A DNA stretch of 34,181 nucleotides from Zygnema cylindricum. Lineage: Eukaryota > Streptophyta > Zygnematophyceae > Zygnematales > Zygnemataceae. The notes beneath the pieces are model-generated. The model was not told where the DNA came from, did no database searches, and was given only the letters and a program-made list of their open reading frames with translations. The number at the start of each line of letters is the position of its first letter. Position 1 is the first letter of the stretch. The translations under genes and the position numbers were made by a program. This document shows, piece after piece, positions 18,906-29,782 of the stretch. The DNA is taken from positions 1 through 34,181 of the forward strand of contig JBBHKE010000336.1 of the NCBI GenBank assembly GCA_037447655.1, read 5' to 3'.

Positions 18906-20980
18906 TCTAGACCTTCAAAAACTGCTTAAATACTCTAAAACCCTAAAAAACTCTAAAAAACCCTATAAAACCCTAAATCCCTACTAACCCTCAAAAACCC
19001 TATTTTTAGTTAAATTTGGACTTTTTAATTATTTATCCCCAGCATACAGAGTACGAGCCCTGAAAGGGTCCTCTAGACCTTCAGAAAATGTTTAGGTACT
19101 CTAAAACCCAAAAAACCCTAAAAAACCCAAAAAAACCTATAAAACCCTAAAACTCTACTAACCCTCAAAACCCTATTTTTTTTTAAATTTGAACTTTTTA
19201 ATTATTTATCCCAAGTGAACAGCGTAAGAGCCCTGAAAAGGTCCTCTAGACCTTTAAAAACTGCTTAAATACTACAAAACCCAAAAAACCCTAAAAAACC
19301 CTATAAAACCCTAAATCCCTACTAACCCTCAACAACCCTATTTTTAGTTAAATTTGGACTTTTTAATTATTTATCCCAAGCTTACAGAGTACGAGCCTTG
19401 AAAGGGTCCTTTAGAACCCCAAAAACCCTAAAAATCCCTAAAAAACCCTAAAAATCCTTGAAACCCTACTAACCCTCACAAACCATGTTTTTGATTAAAT
19501 TTGGTCTTTTCAATTATTTATCGCCAGCGTACGAGCCCTGGAAGGGTCCTCTAGACCTTAGAAAATCCTAAAATACTCAGAAACCCGAAAAACCCTAAAA
19601 AACCACTAAAACTCCCTAAAACCCGAATAACTCTCTGAAACCCCTATTTATACTTAAATTTGGTCTTTTTATTATTTATCCCCAGCGTACGAGCCTTGGA
19701 AGGCCTCAATACCTTAGAAAATCCTAAAATACTCAAAAACCGAAAAAACCCGAAAAACCCTAAAAAACCCTAAAAAACCCTAAAAAACCCTAAAAAACCC
19801 TAAAAAACCATAAAACCGTGATAACTCTCCAAAACCCCTAACTCTATTTAAATTTGGTCTTTTTAATTCTTTATCCCCAGCGTACAGCGTACGAGCCCTG
19901 GAAGGGTCCTTTGGACCTTTAAAAAATGCTAAAATACTCAAAACCCTATAAAACCCTTAATAACCCTAAAACCCTACTAACCTTCAAACCCTGTTTCTAT
20001 TTGAATTTCGTCTTTTTAATTATTTAACCCCAGCGTATGAGCCCTAGCAGAGTCTTTTGGGCCTTAGAAAATCCTAAAATACTCAAAAACCTCAAAACCC
20101 TAAAAACACTTAAAAAACCCTAAAAACCCCTAAAACCCTACTAACCTTCAAAAACCCTATTTATATTTAAATTTGGACTTTTTAATTATTTATCCCCAGC
20201 GAATAGAGTACGATTCCTGAAAGGGTCCTCTTGACCTTCAAAAAATGCTTAAATACTATAAAACACAAAAAACCCTAAAAAATCCTAAAAAACCCTAAAA
20301 AATCCTAAAAATCCCTGAAACCCTACTAACCCTCACAAACCATGTTTTTAATTAAATTTGGTTTTTTTAATTATTCATCGCCAGCGTGCGAGCCCTGGAA
20401 CGGTCCTTTAGACCTTAGAAAATCCTAAAATATTCAAAAACCCGAAAAACCCAAAAAAGCCTAAAAAAGCCCTAAAAAACCCCAAAAAACAATAAAACCC
20501 TAATAACTCTCCTAAACACCTAACTCTATTTAAGTTTGGTCTTTTTAATTATTTATCCCTAGCGTACAGCGTACGAGCCCTAGAAGGGTCCTCTAGACCA
20601 TTAAAAAATGCTAAAATACTCAAAACCATATATATTCCTAAATAACCCTAAAACCCTAAAAAAACCCTAATACTCAAAAACCTGAAAACCATAAAAAATA
20701 CCCATAAAAAGCCCTAAAACCCTACTAACCCTCAAAAACCCTGTTTTTATTTAAATTCGGTCTTCTAAATCATCTATCCCCATCCTACGCGCTTTGGAAG
20801 GGTCCTCTGGACCATAGAAAATCTTAAAATATCAAAAACCTGAAAAACCCTAAAAAATCCTAAAACACTAGAAGCTCCTATTATTATTTAAATTTGGTCT
20901 TTTTATTTTGTTATCATAGCGTACGTGCCCTAGAAGGGTCCTTTGGACCTAAGAAAATCCTTAAATACTTAAAAACCCGA
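18906..20980. repeat. Satellite array 2, same ~165-bp monomers
   Basis: Continues the satellite of 12825-17430 with the same conserved and CCCTAAAA-rich parts; about a dozen monomers. At 19757-19810 it contains an almost perfect run of a 10-bp unit, ccctaaaaaa. No gene inside. Confidence 0.9.
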
Positions 20981-22373
20981 AAAAAAATGGCAGGAAAAAA
21001 CCACATGTTTTACAGGATTTATACAAATACTATTCAGTTCTCGTGTTAGCCAATACTATTTGCAAGACAAATGTGTCGTTCAAAAATGTATTTGTCAATT
21101 TTTAACATAAATCATATATAGACTAAATACTTGTTTATACTTATACCTGTGCATATTTTGTATATTACTTTGTGGATTATTTCACGATAATCAAAATGAG
21201 TTTTCGAGTTCCATATATATCCCTTTTAAATGATACGTCTGGCCTTTTGACTAATGCATACTATACGGGTACCAATTCCCAATCGTTATTCATTTATACT
21301 AGTACATTTGTTCAATCAATTGAGTTATTTGATTGTTTAATTCTTCTCAATTTTTATGTTGTTCAATTATAGAATCTGAATTTTCATTGCTTGGTGTGGG
21401 TTATACTTAGATTTATGTTCCTATGGACAAGTTGGACTCGTTGAGGTGATTATGTACCTAAAAAGAGGCAATTTGTTTCGTCATGTACCTTAGTGTTGGA
21501 ACAGGAGAGAAACTTACTAATTATAAAATATTCCACCTCAAATTTTATCCATTCATGTACACATGATAAATGAAACTTTGTTTTCTCACAAATAGGGAAC
21601 ACAATCTGTAGCAAATGCGTGACATTATAAGAGTTTTCTTGAAAACACGTCGGTTTTAACTCTTTTAAAATCGAGAATCCCAAATAAACCAATTGAAATC
21701 TAAACATAATTCTCTTGCATTTCTCTTCTCAATTGGTATTTAAGATCCACCGAACTAATTCCGGGCCTCTCTCCCGCCACTGCCAATTCATAATCCACCA
21801 TCATGTAGCCATTTACCGTATTTCAAAATGGAGGGCCAACATAATGTGATTGTATATAAAAAAGTGCTTAATTAAATGTCATTCGCTATGGAACCGTTAA
21901 TAATCGCTCACAATAGCGCTTCGAATAGAGGATCGTGTTTCACACCCGTCGATTTACAACCTCTTCCTCTAGCGCGTGTGTAGACATTCAGTATTTCAAC
22001 ACATAAGATCGTGCGGTTGCGATTCAACGATTTCAATTCGACCAGAATGCCTATCAGTTGTCGGAGGTCGCAAAAGTCAAAATTTCAAATACCCGAATTC
22101 GACATTTTTTTTTTTTTAATCTTAACACCCGAAATCTTGCCGGGTTATGTCACGCTCCTAAATTGTTACCCGGTAACCGATACGTGTTTACGGAAAAAAA
22201 AGTTAACCGAAACTCGATTTCTCGCGACTACTCGTACCCGCCCGTACCCGAATAAGTACAAAATTAGTGTTACATCTCCCTTATACCTTCCACGATACCG
22301 AAAGTACAAAGTACAATAATGTTGGATAGTATGGGAACTACAGTACTGTAGCTCAACGTACCTAAGAAACCTT
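20981..22373 (+). repeat. Satellite island, copy 2
   Basis: Matches 17431-18905 with scattered substitutions, a single 79-bp unit and the same module X and hAT beginnings. Past 22373 the sequence goes on into the intact right part of the hAT-type element, which copy 1 lacks. This copy is therefore closer to the original arrangement. Confidence 0.85.
21880..22061 (+). repeat. Module X, copy 4, left part
   Basis: Same landmarks as 18410-18590, ending in tcagttgt at the hAT insertion point. It continues at 22549 after the element. Confidence 0.65.
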
Positions 22374-22548
22374 CAGTTTTTATTTTTTTGATTACCCGGC
22401 CGTACCCGAATTTGTTTGTATTTTTCTCTCGACAACCCAGCCGAATCTAGCATGCACCCGAAAGTTTTACACCCTAATCCGTCCGGAGCCGACGCTGCCG
22501 TTCGGGTACGGATCGTGTACGGATTCGGGTACCCCATAGCGACCTCTG
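22062..22548 (+). mobile_element. Second non-autonomous hAT-type element, 487 bp
   Basis: Begins cggaggtcgcaaaagtc and ends gcgacctctg. Flanking 8-mers are tcagttgt (22054-22061) and tccgtcgt (22549-22556), equal at 6 of 8 bases. Uninterrupted X copies have a single tccgtcgt (7221-7228 and 10496-10503). The sequence is related to the inverse complement of 6527-7092; both share cataaccc/gggttatg and gcgtgac/gtcacgc segments. No transposase frame. Older than the first element, judging by the decayed duplication. Confidence 0.85.
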
Positions 22549-22840
22549 TCCGTCGTTGACCTGAATGTTTCGCACCTGCGACGTTTGTCAAATATTGGTA
22601 CGGACTGTATTCCTTCAGTTGGAGCGCTGACCACTATCGAACGGTCAACTGATGAGCCGTACACTGTTTTCAACCGGGAGGAAATTCGCCGATCTCTTTT
22701 TAGCCAGACCGTACCGAAAAAAAATTCAGTGCGAGTCACCAATCGGACGTGTCGCATTTCGCAAGGGAGAGCCGGCCGGCGGATGATGACGGTCGGCAAA
22801 AGTCCAAGAGCTGACGGCCAATTTGGTCGAATTGCAGTCT
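22549..22840 (+). repeat. Module X, copy 4, right part (upstream of the eight-Cys gene)
   Basis: Aligns with 7221-7515: cgtcgttgacctgaatg, gtttgtcaaatattggtac, cttcagttggagcgctgacc and gacggtcggcaaaagtccaa. It lies about 340 bases before the TATA box of the 23281 gene. Confidence 0.7.
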
Positions 22841-23181
22841 CGTCGTCCCACGCGTGTGCACAAAGGACACTCCAGAACCTCTGTAGGTTATAATATAATA
22901 TAATAACCTCTACACATTAGCTGCGTGCGCACGCCACACGTTTAGTGCAGCGATAGATTAGTGCGCTGCAAAGTCAACCGCCGGCCAAAGTGGTACAAAA
23001 AAAAAGCGCACGCAAATGTGAAGATGACGTCAAAGTGCGCAATCACAAACAACCGGAGAGAGAAAACCGTTCCCCTTCTCGCTTGTGCCTGGCCCTTGGA
23101 GATCTGAACGACGCCCGACGGCGGTAACTGGCAACAGAACTGGGCGTTAAACGGTCGGTCAAAGTACATTATTAGGATCGA

Positions 23182-23188
23182 TATAAAG
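23182..23188 (+). promoter_or_regulatory. TATA box of the eight-Cys gene
   Basis: tataaag, 99 bases before the ATG. The expected transcription start is near 23212, giving a leader of about 70 bases that ends in a good start context, caccATGG. Confidence 0.6.
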
Positions 23189-23280
23189 CGCTTACTCACA
23201 GTCGCCAAATTCATCCCTCAGCAATTTCATCACCATCACTCGTTCAGCACGAGAGAATTCTCTCCAGTCTTGTCATCACC

Positions 23281-23622
23281 ATGGCTTCTTATCGCGGCTT
23301 GTGCTTTGTAGCTCTTGCTCTCGGCCTTCTTCTCCTCGTCGATGTGTCTGCCGCCCTTTCGTGCCATGCAGAAGACGACTCTCCGGCAAACACGTGTTTG
23401 TGCAAACCATTTAAGTACACAGGCAGGGAATGGGCGTATGAGAACTGGGACCCGACTTGTCCTCTGGGAGATAATTGTCTCGGCTGGAGATGCTTCGGCA
23501 ACGGATATCTTCAAGTTCACGATTCGGCGAAAGGAATCTGGGTTCCCTATCTCGCCGAATGTGCTTCTCGAACCAACAAAAAATGCCTTTGGCCTATAAC
23601 TGGAGTTAATACCATAACCTAG
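23281..23622 (+). CDS. Small secreted eight-cysteine protein
   Basis: An intronless frame of 113 residues. Residues 1-24 form a clear signal peptide: R5, a hydrophobic FVALALGLLLLV core, and a VSA or SAA cleavage site near 24-25. The mature part, about 89 residues, has eight Cys (28, 39, 41, 60, 66, 71, 94, 102), enough for four disulfides, and five Trp (51, 56, 69, 87, 104). A TATA box and start context are in place, and codon use is GC-richer than the surroundings. I do not recognise the family. Its size and Cys content would fit an extracellular protein of defence, wall or signalling type, but none is shown. Only one copy is in the window. It shares an upstream module X with gene B. Confidence 0.75.
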   Translation: MASYRGLCFVALALGLLLLVDVSAALSCHAEDDSPANTCLCKPFKYTGREWAYENWDPTCPLGDNCLGWRCFGNGYLQVHDSAKGIWVPYLAECASRTNKKCLWPITGVNTIT

Positions 23623-24570
23623 CACCATAAATATGGTTCAATCCGGTTGTGGGACAATCACGCTTGGAGCACGTGGCGACTTGTGATTCCGAAAATTGCT
23701 CTGTGCTGCAAACGCTCGTATCTATATTGGCGCCCGTTTGTAGAAGACTAATTCTTGTTTCAAAGGTTTTAATGCTTGCTGGAGTAATATTCCTGAGTTG
23801 TTGAAAAGGGGGTTTTTTCTTTCTTTTATGATTTATTTTAGTTATTACGGTATTTTTTCGCGTTTAGTTGAATAGAGCATTTGACATTGCCTGTTTTACT
23901 TTCGTACTTGTTAGAAAATTCATTTAGATGTTGGCTCCTTTGTTTATGGTAGTTTCCATGAGAGCAATCTCTTTGATTTAGAAGTGAATGTCCTTCTCTT
24001 TTAATTTTTAAATATAACACAAGTACGTTTCGTTTATCCAAATGTACATGTGGCACTGATTTACCATGGGAATTTTGTCTATGAAATCTACTCATTCGGA
24101 CATTAGAAAATTTTGGTTACACTTATGGCACTGAACGGTTGACCGCAATAACTGGAAAGAGAGGATATCCGAGTTGCATCTTATGTTTTGAATATGTAAC
24201 TGAAAAACAAAATTGTTTGCATTCTATTTGTTGTAAACAAGTTTGCATGACAGAAGTTCAGTTTTGCATGATGGAGAAGTTTTATATTTCTGGCATGCAC
24301 ACTTCCAGTGGGAAAATTTTCCAATAGGAGAATTTTTGGAAGTATCAACAAACAAAATGATTCTATCTAAACGGTGGAACGTTTACATCTCGTCACTTGT
24401 GCCCCAAAGACAATACAATTTTTTTTCTCTCATGCGTTTTGTTGTTGTACATACGTCAAATGCGGTTTAGTTGAGAATTTTGACTTGAATGAACTTGGAG
24501 AGAAGGGCTCTTGAAACGGTTTTACTATGGTTTACCAAAGAATAAAATCAGATGTCATCGTCCGTAATCT
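23623..24570. other. AT-rich sequence 3' of the eight-Cys gene
   Basis: Includes the probable 3' UTR. No TGTAA appears soon after the stop; the first clear one is near 24231. No convincing frame, RNA gene or repeat was seen. Confidence 0.5.
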
Positions 24571-24575
24571 CAAAT

Positions 24576-24654
24576 ATGAAGTCATTTGTGGCATGAAGTC
24601 ATTCGTGGCATGAAGCCATTTGTGGCATGAAGTCACTTGTGGCATGTAGTCACA
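24576..24654 (+). repeat. Tandem repeat of a 17-bp unit, about 4.7 copies
   Basis: Units atgaagtcatttgtggc at 24576, 24593, 24610 and 24627 with one or two changes each, then a partial fifth unit at 24644. There are no spacers. Confidence 0.9.
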
Positions 24655-24812
24655 AGACACTTCCGCGTCCAGGTGTAGTGGCTTGTCTTTGCTCAGGCTG
24701 GTCAATCATGCAAACATCTGTTAGAGGATTTAATGTGGGCAAGATATCTGTAGCGGATAGAAATGGAACGCAATACTTTGTCACGGGAGGTTAAAACGCT
24801 CGAATTCCGTAA

Positions 24813-24992
24813 AACTATCTAAAACTTACCGACCCTAAGATATACGAATTCAAGCATGACATCTCCAATGTTCGCGCCATTGTAGATCAATCTATAGCTG
24901 AATTTTGTGCATTCGGGGGAAGCAGAAATCATGATTGCTGCAAACGGGCTGTTTTCACTCCCAAGAAAACGAGGGCCTGTTTAGTTCATAGG
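24813..24992 (+). CDS. Doubtful exon
   Basis: An open frame of 60 codons without an ATG at its start, ending at TGA 24993. Composition looks protein-like (KLTDPKIYEFKHDISNVRAI, then IAEFCAFGG). No family recognised, splice sites not settled, no second copy to test conservation. It could join the frame at 25476 in a multi-exon gene, or be chance. Confidence 0.15.
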
Positions 24993-25475
24993 TGACAACC
25001 TCATTGCCTAACAAACATGGTTACCATATGCCTATAGTAGAAGATAACAAGAAAACGGACTGGTAACCATTTCACCACTAACTTATCGGATGTTAATAAT
25101 AGCCCATTTTTTAACAGCTTTAACCATCAATTAGCTATATATTCCTCTGAGAAATACATATTGTAATTTCTTTCACAAGGATGTTTTAGAGCTGGTATTT
25201 TGCAAACAACCTGTTGAATTTCACCAACTTCACGTTTCTGCTTTCTGTTTGTCCATGTCATCATTCAGAACTGAAAGTTGACATTTTACAAGAACAATCT
25301 TGAGAACTTCCATTGCTGAAAATATGAAACTGTACTTCGTTGCATCACTCGGCGTTCAATAGCACGTCACCTCCATATATTTGACTACTACAATTTTGAC
25401 TAGGCGACAAAATGGGTCGGGGAACGGGAATGAAAGGAATGAATTTCAGGAAAATTTGAAACAGAGACGACCCAA

Positions 25476-25709
25476 ATGGTGGACAGTGCGATGCAAAAGA
25501 TTTTTTCTCCAGTGCATGCCAAAGGAACTGAATTAATGTCAACCTTAAAGCTAAAACTCGAATCCGATGTTAAGCCAAAGGACATTCTGCCAAACCGCAA
25601 AGCTTTTCTAAAAAGGTTAAATGCACTAATCAGTCAAGCTTCATCGTCTTATTCAAGCTCAGAAGTTTTTTCTCGATCTTGTGAACTGCGAGGATATCGT
25701 ATGACCTGA
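25476..25709 (+). CDS. Doubtful hypothetical protein or exon
   Basis: A 77-residue frame beginning ATGGTGGACAGTGCG, Lys- and Ser-rich, with a helical-looking centre (about residues 17-55). No signal peptide, membrane segment or recognised motif. The surrounding 24.7-26.4 kb shows no other clear gene. It may be an exon of a larger decayed gene. Confidence 0.2.
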   Translation: MVDSAMQKIFSPVHAKGTELMSTLKLKLESDVKPKDILPNRKAFLKRLNALISQASSSYSSSEVFSRSCELRGYRMT

Positions 25710-26460
25710 TTCCTTGTCGTCATTTCTGATTCAATGACATCGGGTCTCTTTGGAAAACTGTTGCAGGCGTGAGAAAGTTTCCCGGCTGATTGCCTGCAAA
25801 AAAAAGCATTACAATACCATAAATTTACCAGGAAAAACTTGCTGCCACAGGTAAATACTGTCATAAAACGATTCTGCCTTCAGAACTTGCCTTCAATGAC
25901 CTGTGAAAGACACGTCAAAGTGGTCTGGTAAACGCTGACTTACTAACATAGCAAACAAGTGACACAAGAGTTATGATAACTCCAAAGAAAGAAAACACAC
26001 AAAACAGTCCCCGCTGTCTGTTTATTTAGAGATGTGTATTTCCACCCTTTGTACCAAGAGACTGATTGTACGAACTATTTCTCTATTACCCCGATATTGT
26101 CAATCATACTGGCAGCAGGAATGGATTGGCAAGCCAAAAACATTGTACAGACAAACCTTAAACCCAACCAGCCAAACATGACAACAAGCACCTGTTGCCG
26201 CAAATGGAAGGCACGCCTATACCCATGTGACTTATGACACATATGCCTGTCACATCATGTTACCTCTGACATTATGAGGAACTGAGGGTGAGGTATATTG
26301 TCTATCTATCACAGGCAAGAAAATTATGAAACCGGCTGTCTGAACCAAAAAAGAGTGAACAAAAATGCAGCATTTTAATACAGCTGTAGAAAAACTTGTC
26401 ACGCTCTCGCAAGTAAAATCAATGAAAAATCACTGGCTGTATGCTTGGCAATCCACAAGT
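25710..26460. other. AT-rich spacer, nothing recognised
   Basis: Short frames only; no repeat or RNA structure was noticed. Confidence 0.5.
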
Positions 26461-27288
26461 CAAAAGAGTGTTGTGTATCGGTAAGGATTTGTCGATAACC
26501 GATATGGACCTTTTTTCAGGTACCCGAAGTTCGATATATTGGTACAATATATCGTTATCGGTGTTATCGCCGATAAATAACCGATATTTATCGGTTATTA
26601 TCGGCGATATCACCGATGTCGATAACTATCGGCGATAACTGTACGGACCGTACAGAAAATGTACGGCCAGTACACTAACTGTACGTGTTATTCCCCGGAC
26701 GTGCAACGGACCCCCTTTCCCCCGATTTCGGTAAAAAACCGCGATTTTTCCTTGATTATTTCTAAGTTAAGGGGGTTTTACTTGGGTTCCACGCTCCCAT
26801 ACCCTTCCTGAATGTTCTTTTGACTGTAATTTTTTACTTCAATGCCTTTTCAGTCCATATTACAATCGATCTGAAATAAGGTCCGGCAAAACAAATGCAT
26901 AAGTTGAATTTTGGACGATTATGAGATATTGTCGCAGATTCCGTATACATTACATGGCGTTACATGGCGTTATTTATGACATATTTGATATTTCTTAGTC
27001 CTATTTCTATTCCAGCTTAGAGGCATTAACATACAAGTCTTTGATGTCTCAATTCACCAACATACATAATCAAGTAAATGTCATAATGTTAAAAATTGAA
27101 TTCCCGAATTCTCAATTTTTCACATCTTGCCAATTCACCAATTTCGCATTCTGAAAATTCTAAGATTCTTAACTAACCAATTGTCAATCTCTAAAAATCT
27201 GCAATGTCAAAATTCTTAAAATTCAATTTTTAAATTATCAATGATTTCAATTTCCAAACCACCATATTCAAAATCTGCCTTTATCTAC

Positions 27289-27480
27289 CTTAAAATGATT
27301 CCATTCTATTGATACTGCTCCTTTCGGAATGGATTTTTTAGCATGTTTGCATTCCTCCTTAATTTTTTGTAAGTTCTCTAATTCTTTGACATTTTCAGTC
27401 TCTTCTACCTCCTCATCAAAAATCTGTGTCCCATCCTCCTCTCCTCCTACAGTTTCCTCAAAATTAATAAATGTATAATT
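27289..27480 (-). pseudogene. Possible transposase exon (BED-finger start)
   Basis: A minus-strand frame of 64 codons between a stop at 27481-27483 and a GT splice donor (ac at 27287-27288 on the plus strand). It is acidic first (GGEEDGTQIFDEEVEETE), then Lys-rich, ending VSIEWNHFK. Known: BED zinc fingers of hAT transposases open with a similar S-x-x-W-x-x-F pattern before the Cys pairs. No following Cys-Cys or His exon was found towards 26640. Its position inside a hAT-like element supports the idea. The identity is inferred. Confidence 0.3.
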
Positions 27481-27655
27481 CTAGTTTTTTACTATTTTAT
27501 AAAATACTAGTATTTCCTCAAATAAGTGCTGCAGAATTTTAAAAATTTGGTGGCTGTAAATGGCGGCAGACTCTGTTGGTCTGTGCGTTTTTTTTTCGAA
27601 AATGATCGATTCTCAAGTTTTACAATGTATTTTAAAATTTCGTTTCGGTACAGTA

Positions 27656-28268
27656 CACCGCGAATCGTAATTAGAGTAGATAACGCTAATTCGGTCGCCC
27701 TAAGTTTCGACTCTATCACCTTAAATAGAGTAAATTATTCTATATTTTACATTATACTATTTAAGGTAAGGTTTAATTAGCTTGAAAAATTCTAATATAG
27801 GTTCATTTTAAATAGTGTGGAGTACGGACAATGTCCGACCGTGCAAAATTGTACTTTTGGAAGTAAAAAGGTACAAATAATGATTTAATTGAATCGCGCT
27901 CGCACGTGAAATCATACTAAACAAAAAATCAATGACATCGAAAAAAAGCCGTTCGCATAACTCTCGTCCGTCGACAGCGTCAAAATGTGAACATTAACTG
28001 ACATTCAGCGCGACAAATTGTACAAGCGTCATAATGACGTCAAAACTATACGGTCTGACAGATTCTGTACGTCTATGTTATTTAGTGTTCATAAATTCAG
28101 CGCGGATAATTATTGCCGACATAACCCAATATACAGTACTTAAATAAATTAGAGAAAACTTCCTCTGTGAAAAAGTTATTTCACACAAATTAGCGTTCAT
28201 AACTCTAATTGTTTTTTTTTTGTTTTTTTACTCTAATTTTTTCATTACTCTAATTACGATTCGCGGTG
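27656..28268. mobile_element. Nested TA-flanked MITE, 613 bp
   Basis: Terminal inverted repeats of 23 bases match exactly, starting caccgcgaatcgtaattag. TA flanks both sides (27654-27655 and 28269-28270), as in Tc1/mariner-type elements. Related ends occur at 33089-33287 and 33295-33492. It sits inside the 26467-28581 element. No transposase frame. Confidence 0.8.
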
Positions 28269-28791
28269 TAGTATACTTTTAGAACTATAAAGTATTATTT
28301 TAAATTTGTCTACTTTTACGTGATGCGCTGTCCGTAATCATTTTCAGTTAAATAGAAACGGAACAGATTGTTATACATGGCATGGCACGCTATATAGTGT
28401 AAATAATGTAATATACTATATTATAAAGTTCTATAGTATGCGTACTATATATATTTAAAGTGATCACCGAAATGGAATTTGTTGGTCTCGAACCGATATA
28501 TCGGAACCTCTGACCTTTCAATAACCGATAACTATCGGTATCGGTGTTATCGCGATAAGTTTTTTACCGATACACAACACTACATATATGTTTCTTTTTT
28601 ACGAATTGTTGTTTTTTTAGTTTATGGTTTTGCGATTGGCGGTCATCGCGCGAAAATTGGACAAGTGATCAATGTTAAAATATGATAAGACAGGTAAAAT
28701 AACCTCTACACTAAATTATATAATAACTCCGCAAATATATAATCCGATAGGTTATTATATTTTGTGGACCACTACATTAATATTTTACAGT

Positions 28792-28949
28792 CCAAGGCAC
28801 CGCTACATTCCTTTTCGGTGCTACGATACGCCTTTGCCGGCCGTCCATAGCAATTCGCCGCGTTTCTCCGCTCGGAATTTTGAACCTGCCAAACGTCACG
28901 TCGCAGCCAGTCAAAGAGGTGCCGCGGCCGACTGCACGCTTACAACCGT
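28792..28949 (+). repeat. Module X right end and promoter-proximal piece, copy 5
   Basis: Aligns with 7552-7682: aaggcaccgctacattcc, cttttcggtgctac, gcctttgccggccgtcca, gtttctccgctcggaatttt and ccgactgcacgcttacaacc. It carries a 25-30 base insertion near 28900. Right after it the sequence becomes intron 1 of the wall-protein gene. Confidence 0.8.
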
Positions 28950-29371
28950 GTACAAAATGACGTATACAAAATCTATGACGAAGTGCATAGAACACAAATC
29001 CTATTTTCCTTTTACTTTAAAAATACAATGCAATATATTTAGCAATCTATTTATTCAACATGTTTGTTTCATACTCGTATTCAATTAAAAAAACACACAT
29101 CGAACTAACGTAAATGCTGTGGTGTATTTCAGTTTGGACGGATCGACTGACACGGGAGTAGGGCCATACGTTATGGACTATGTGAGTGGAGAGATTATGG
29201 AAGTCAATAGTTTCGGTGAAGCCTCTTTCATCTGCTCGGATAAGGCCGAAACCAGCACCGGCGACCAGTTTTATGTCAACGGACAACTAGCTTAGATCAA
29301 GTTCCGCGCTTTTAACTCTGTAAGTTTCAAAAATTGAAAGAATACGAAATGGAAATTTCGTGCCTGCCACC

Positions 29372-29440
29372 TATGCATCTCTATGCTCCACACGGTTACA
29401 AATCCATGTGCAAAGTAGCTGATTTTCAATAACTAAAACA
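29372..29440 (-). other. Micro-inversion in intron 2 of copy C
   Basis: The inverse complement of this stretch matches the direct sequence of intron 2 in copies A and B (for example gattttcaataact against agttattgaaaatc at 1850). Sequence on both sides is collinear. Confidence 0.85.
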
Positions 29441-29782
29441 CTCATGTGTCCAAACTTAAAAGTTAATGAAAGGTTTAAATTCCATAAACATAGTAACGCC
29501 GTAACAGCTCGACAAGGATTCCAAGCTATTAGAACATGGTTAGAGGGAGGCTTATGGGATACAAATTGGTATCTATTGCAGGCACTGAAGAGCTACTTCC
29601 AAAACTCGTGCTTTAGGATTCCTCTTACCGCGGTACAAATTACGACCGACAATAGCGTCCTAAACCTCAACTTGGGTGACACATACCAAAAACTTTACCC
29701 CGACGAGCGCCAATGCCTTATCTTTGGCACGGGCCCCTCAGTCGCACCGTGCACCTGTTTATCATTCCTTAAAACTGTTCCT

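Larger units (their letters stand above)
26467..28581. mobile_element. 2.1-kb TIR transposon remnant, hAT-like
   Basis: The ends agtgttgtgtatcggtaa and ttaccgatacacaacact are inverted repeats. The first and last 100-170 bases are packed with tatcggt/accgata motifs in both orientations, a subterminal pattern seen in hAT-type elements. No target-site duplication could be matched (gtcaaaag against acatatat). It contains a possible transposase exon on the minus strand (27289-27480) and a nested element (27656-28268). It may instead be two related small elements that happen to face each other. Confidence 0.65.

Noticed and set aside
12825-20980. True telomere or chromosome end
   Set aside because: The CCCTAAA-like units are irregular, embedded in longer monomers and followed by genes and other DNA on both sides; this is interstitial.
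22883-22907. Palindromic aggttataatataat stretch as a MITE
   Set aside because: Only a short AT-rich near-palindrome; no flanking duplication or second copy with clear ends.
24576-24654. CRISPR-like array
   Set aside because: Direct repeats without spacers, in a eukaryotic setting.
24970-25000. gggcctgtttagttc, resembling a Tourist-type MITE end
   Set aside because: No matching inverted end or target duplication was found nearby.
28672-29088. 138-codon plus-strand frame upstream of copy C
   Set aside because: It runs across the promoter-proximal piece, the deletion junction and intron sequence, and the module's other copies do not keep the frame.
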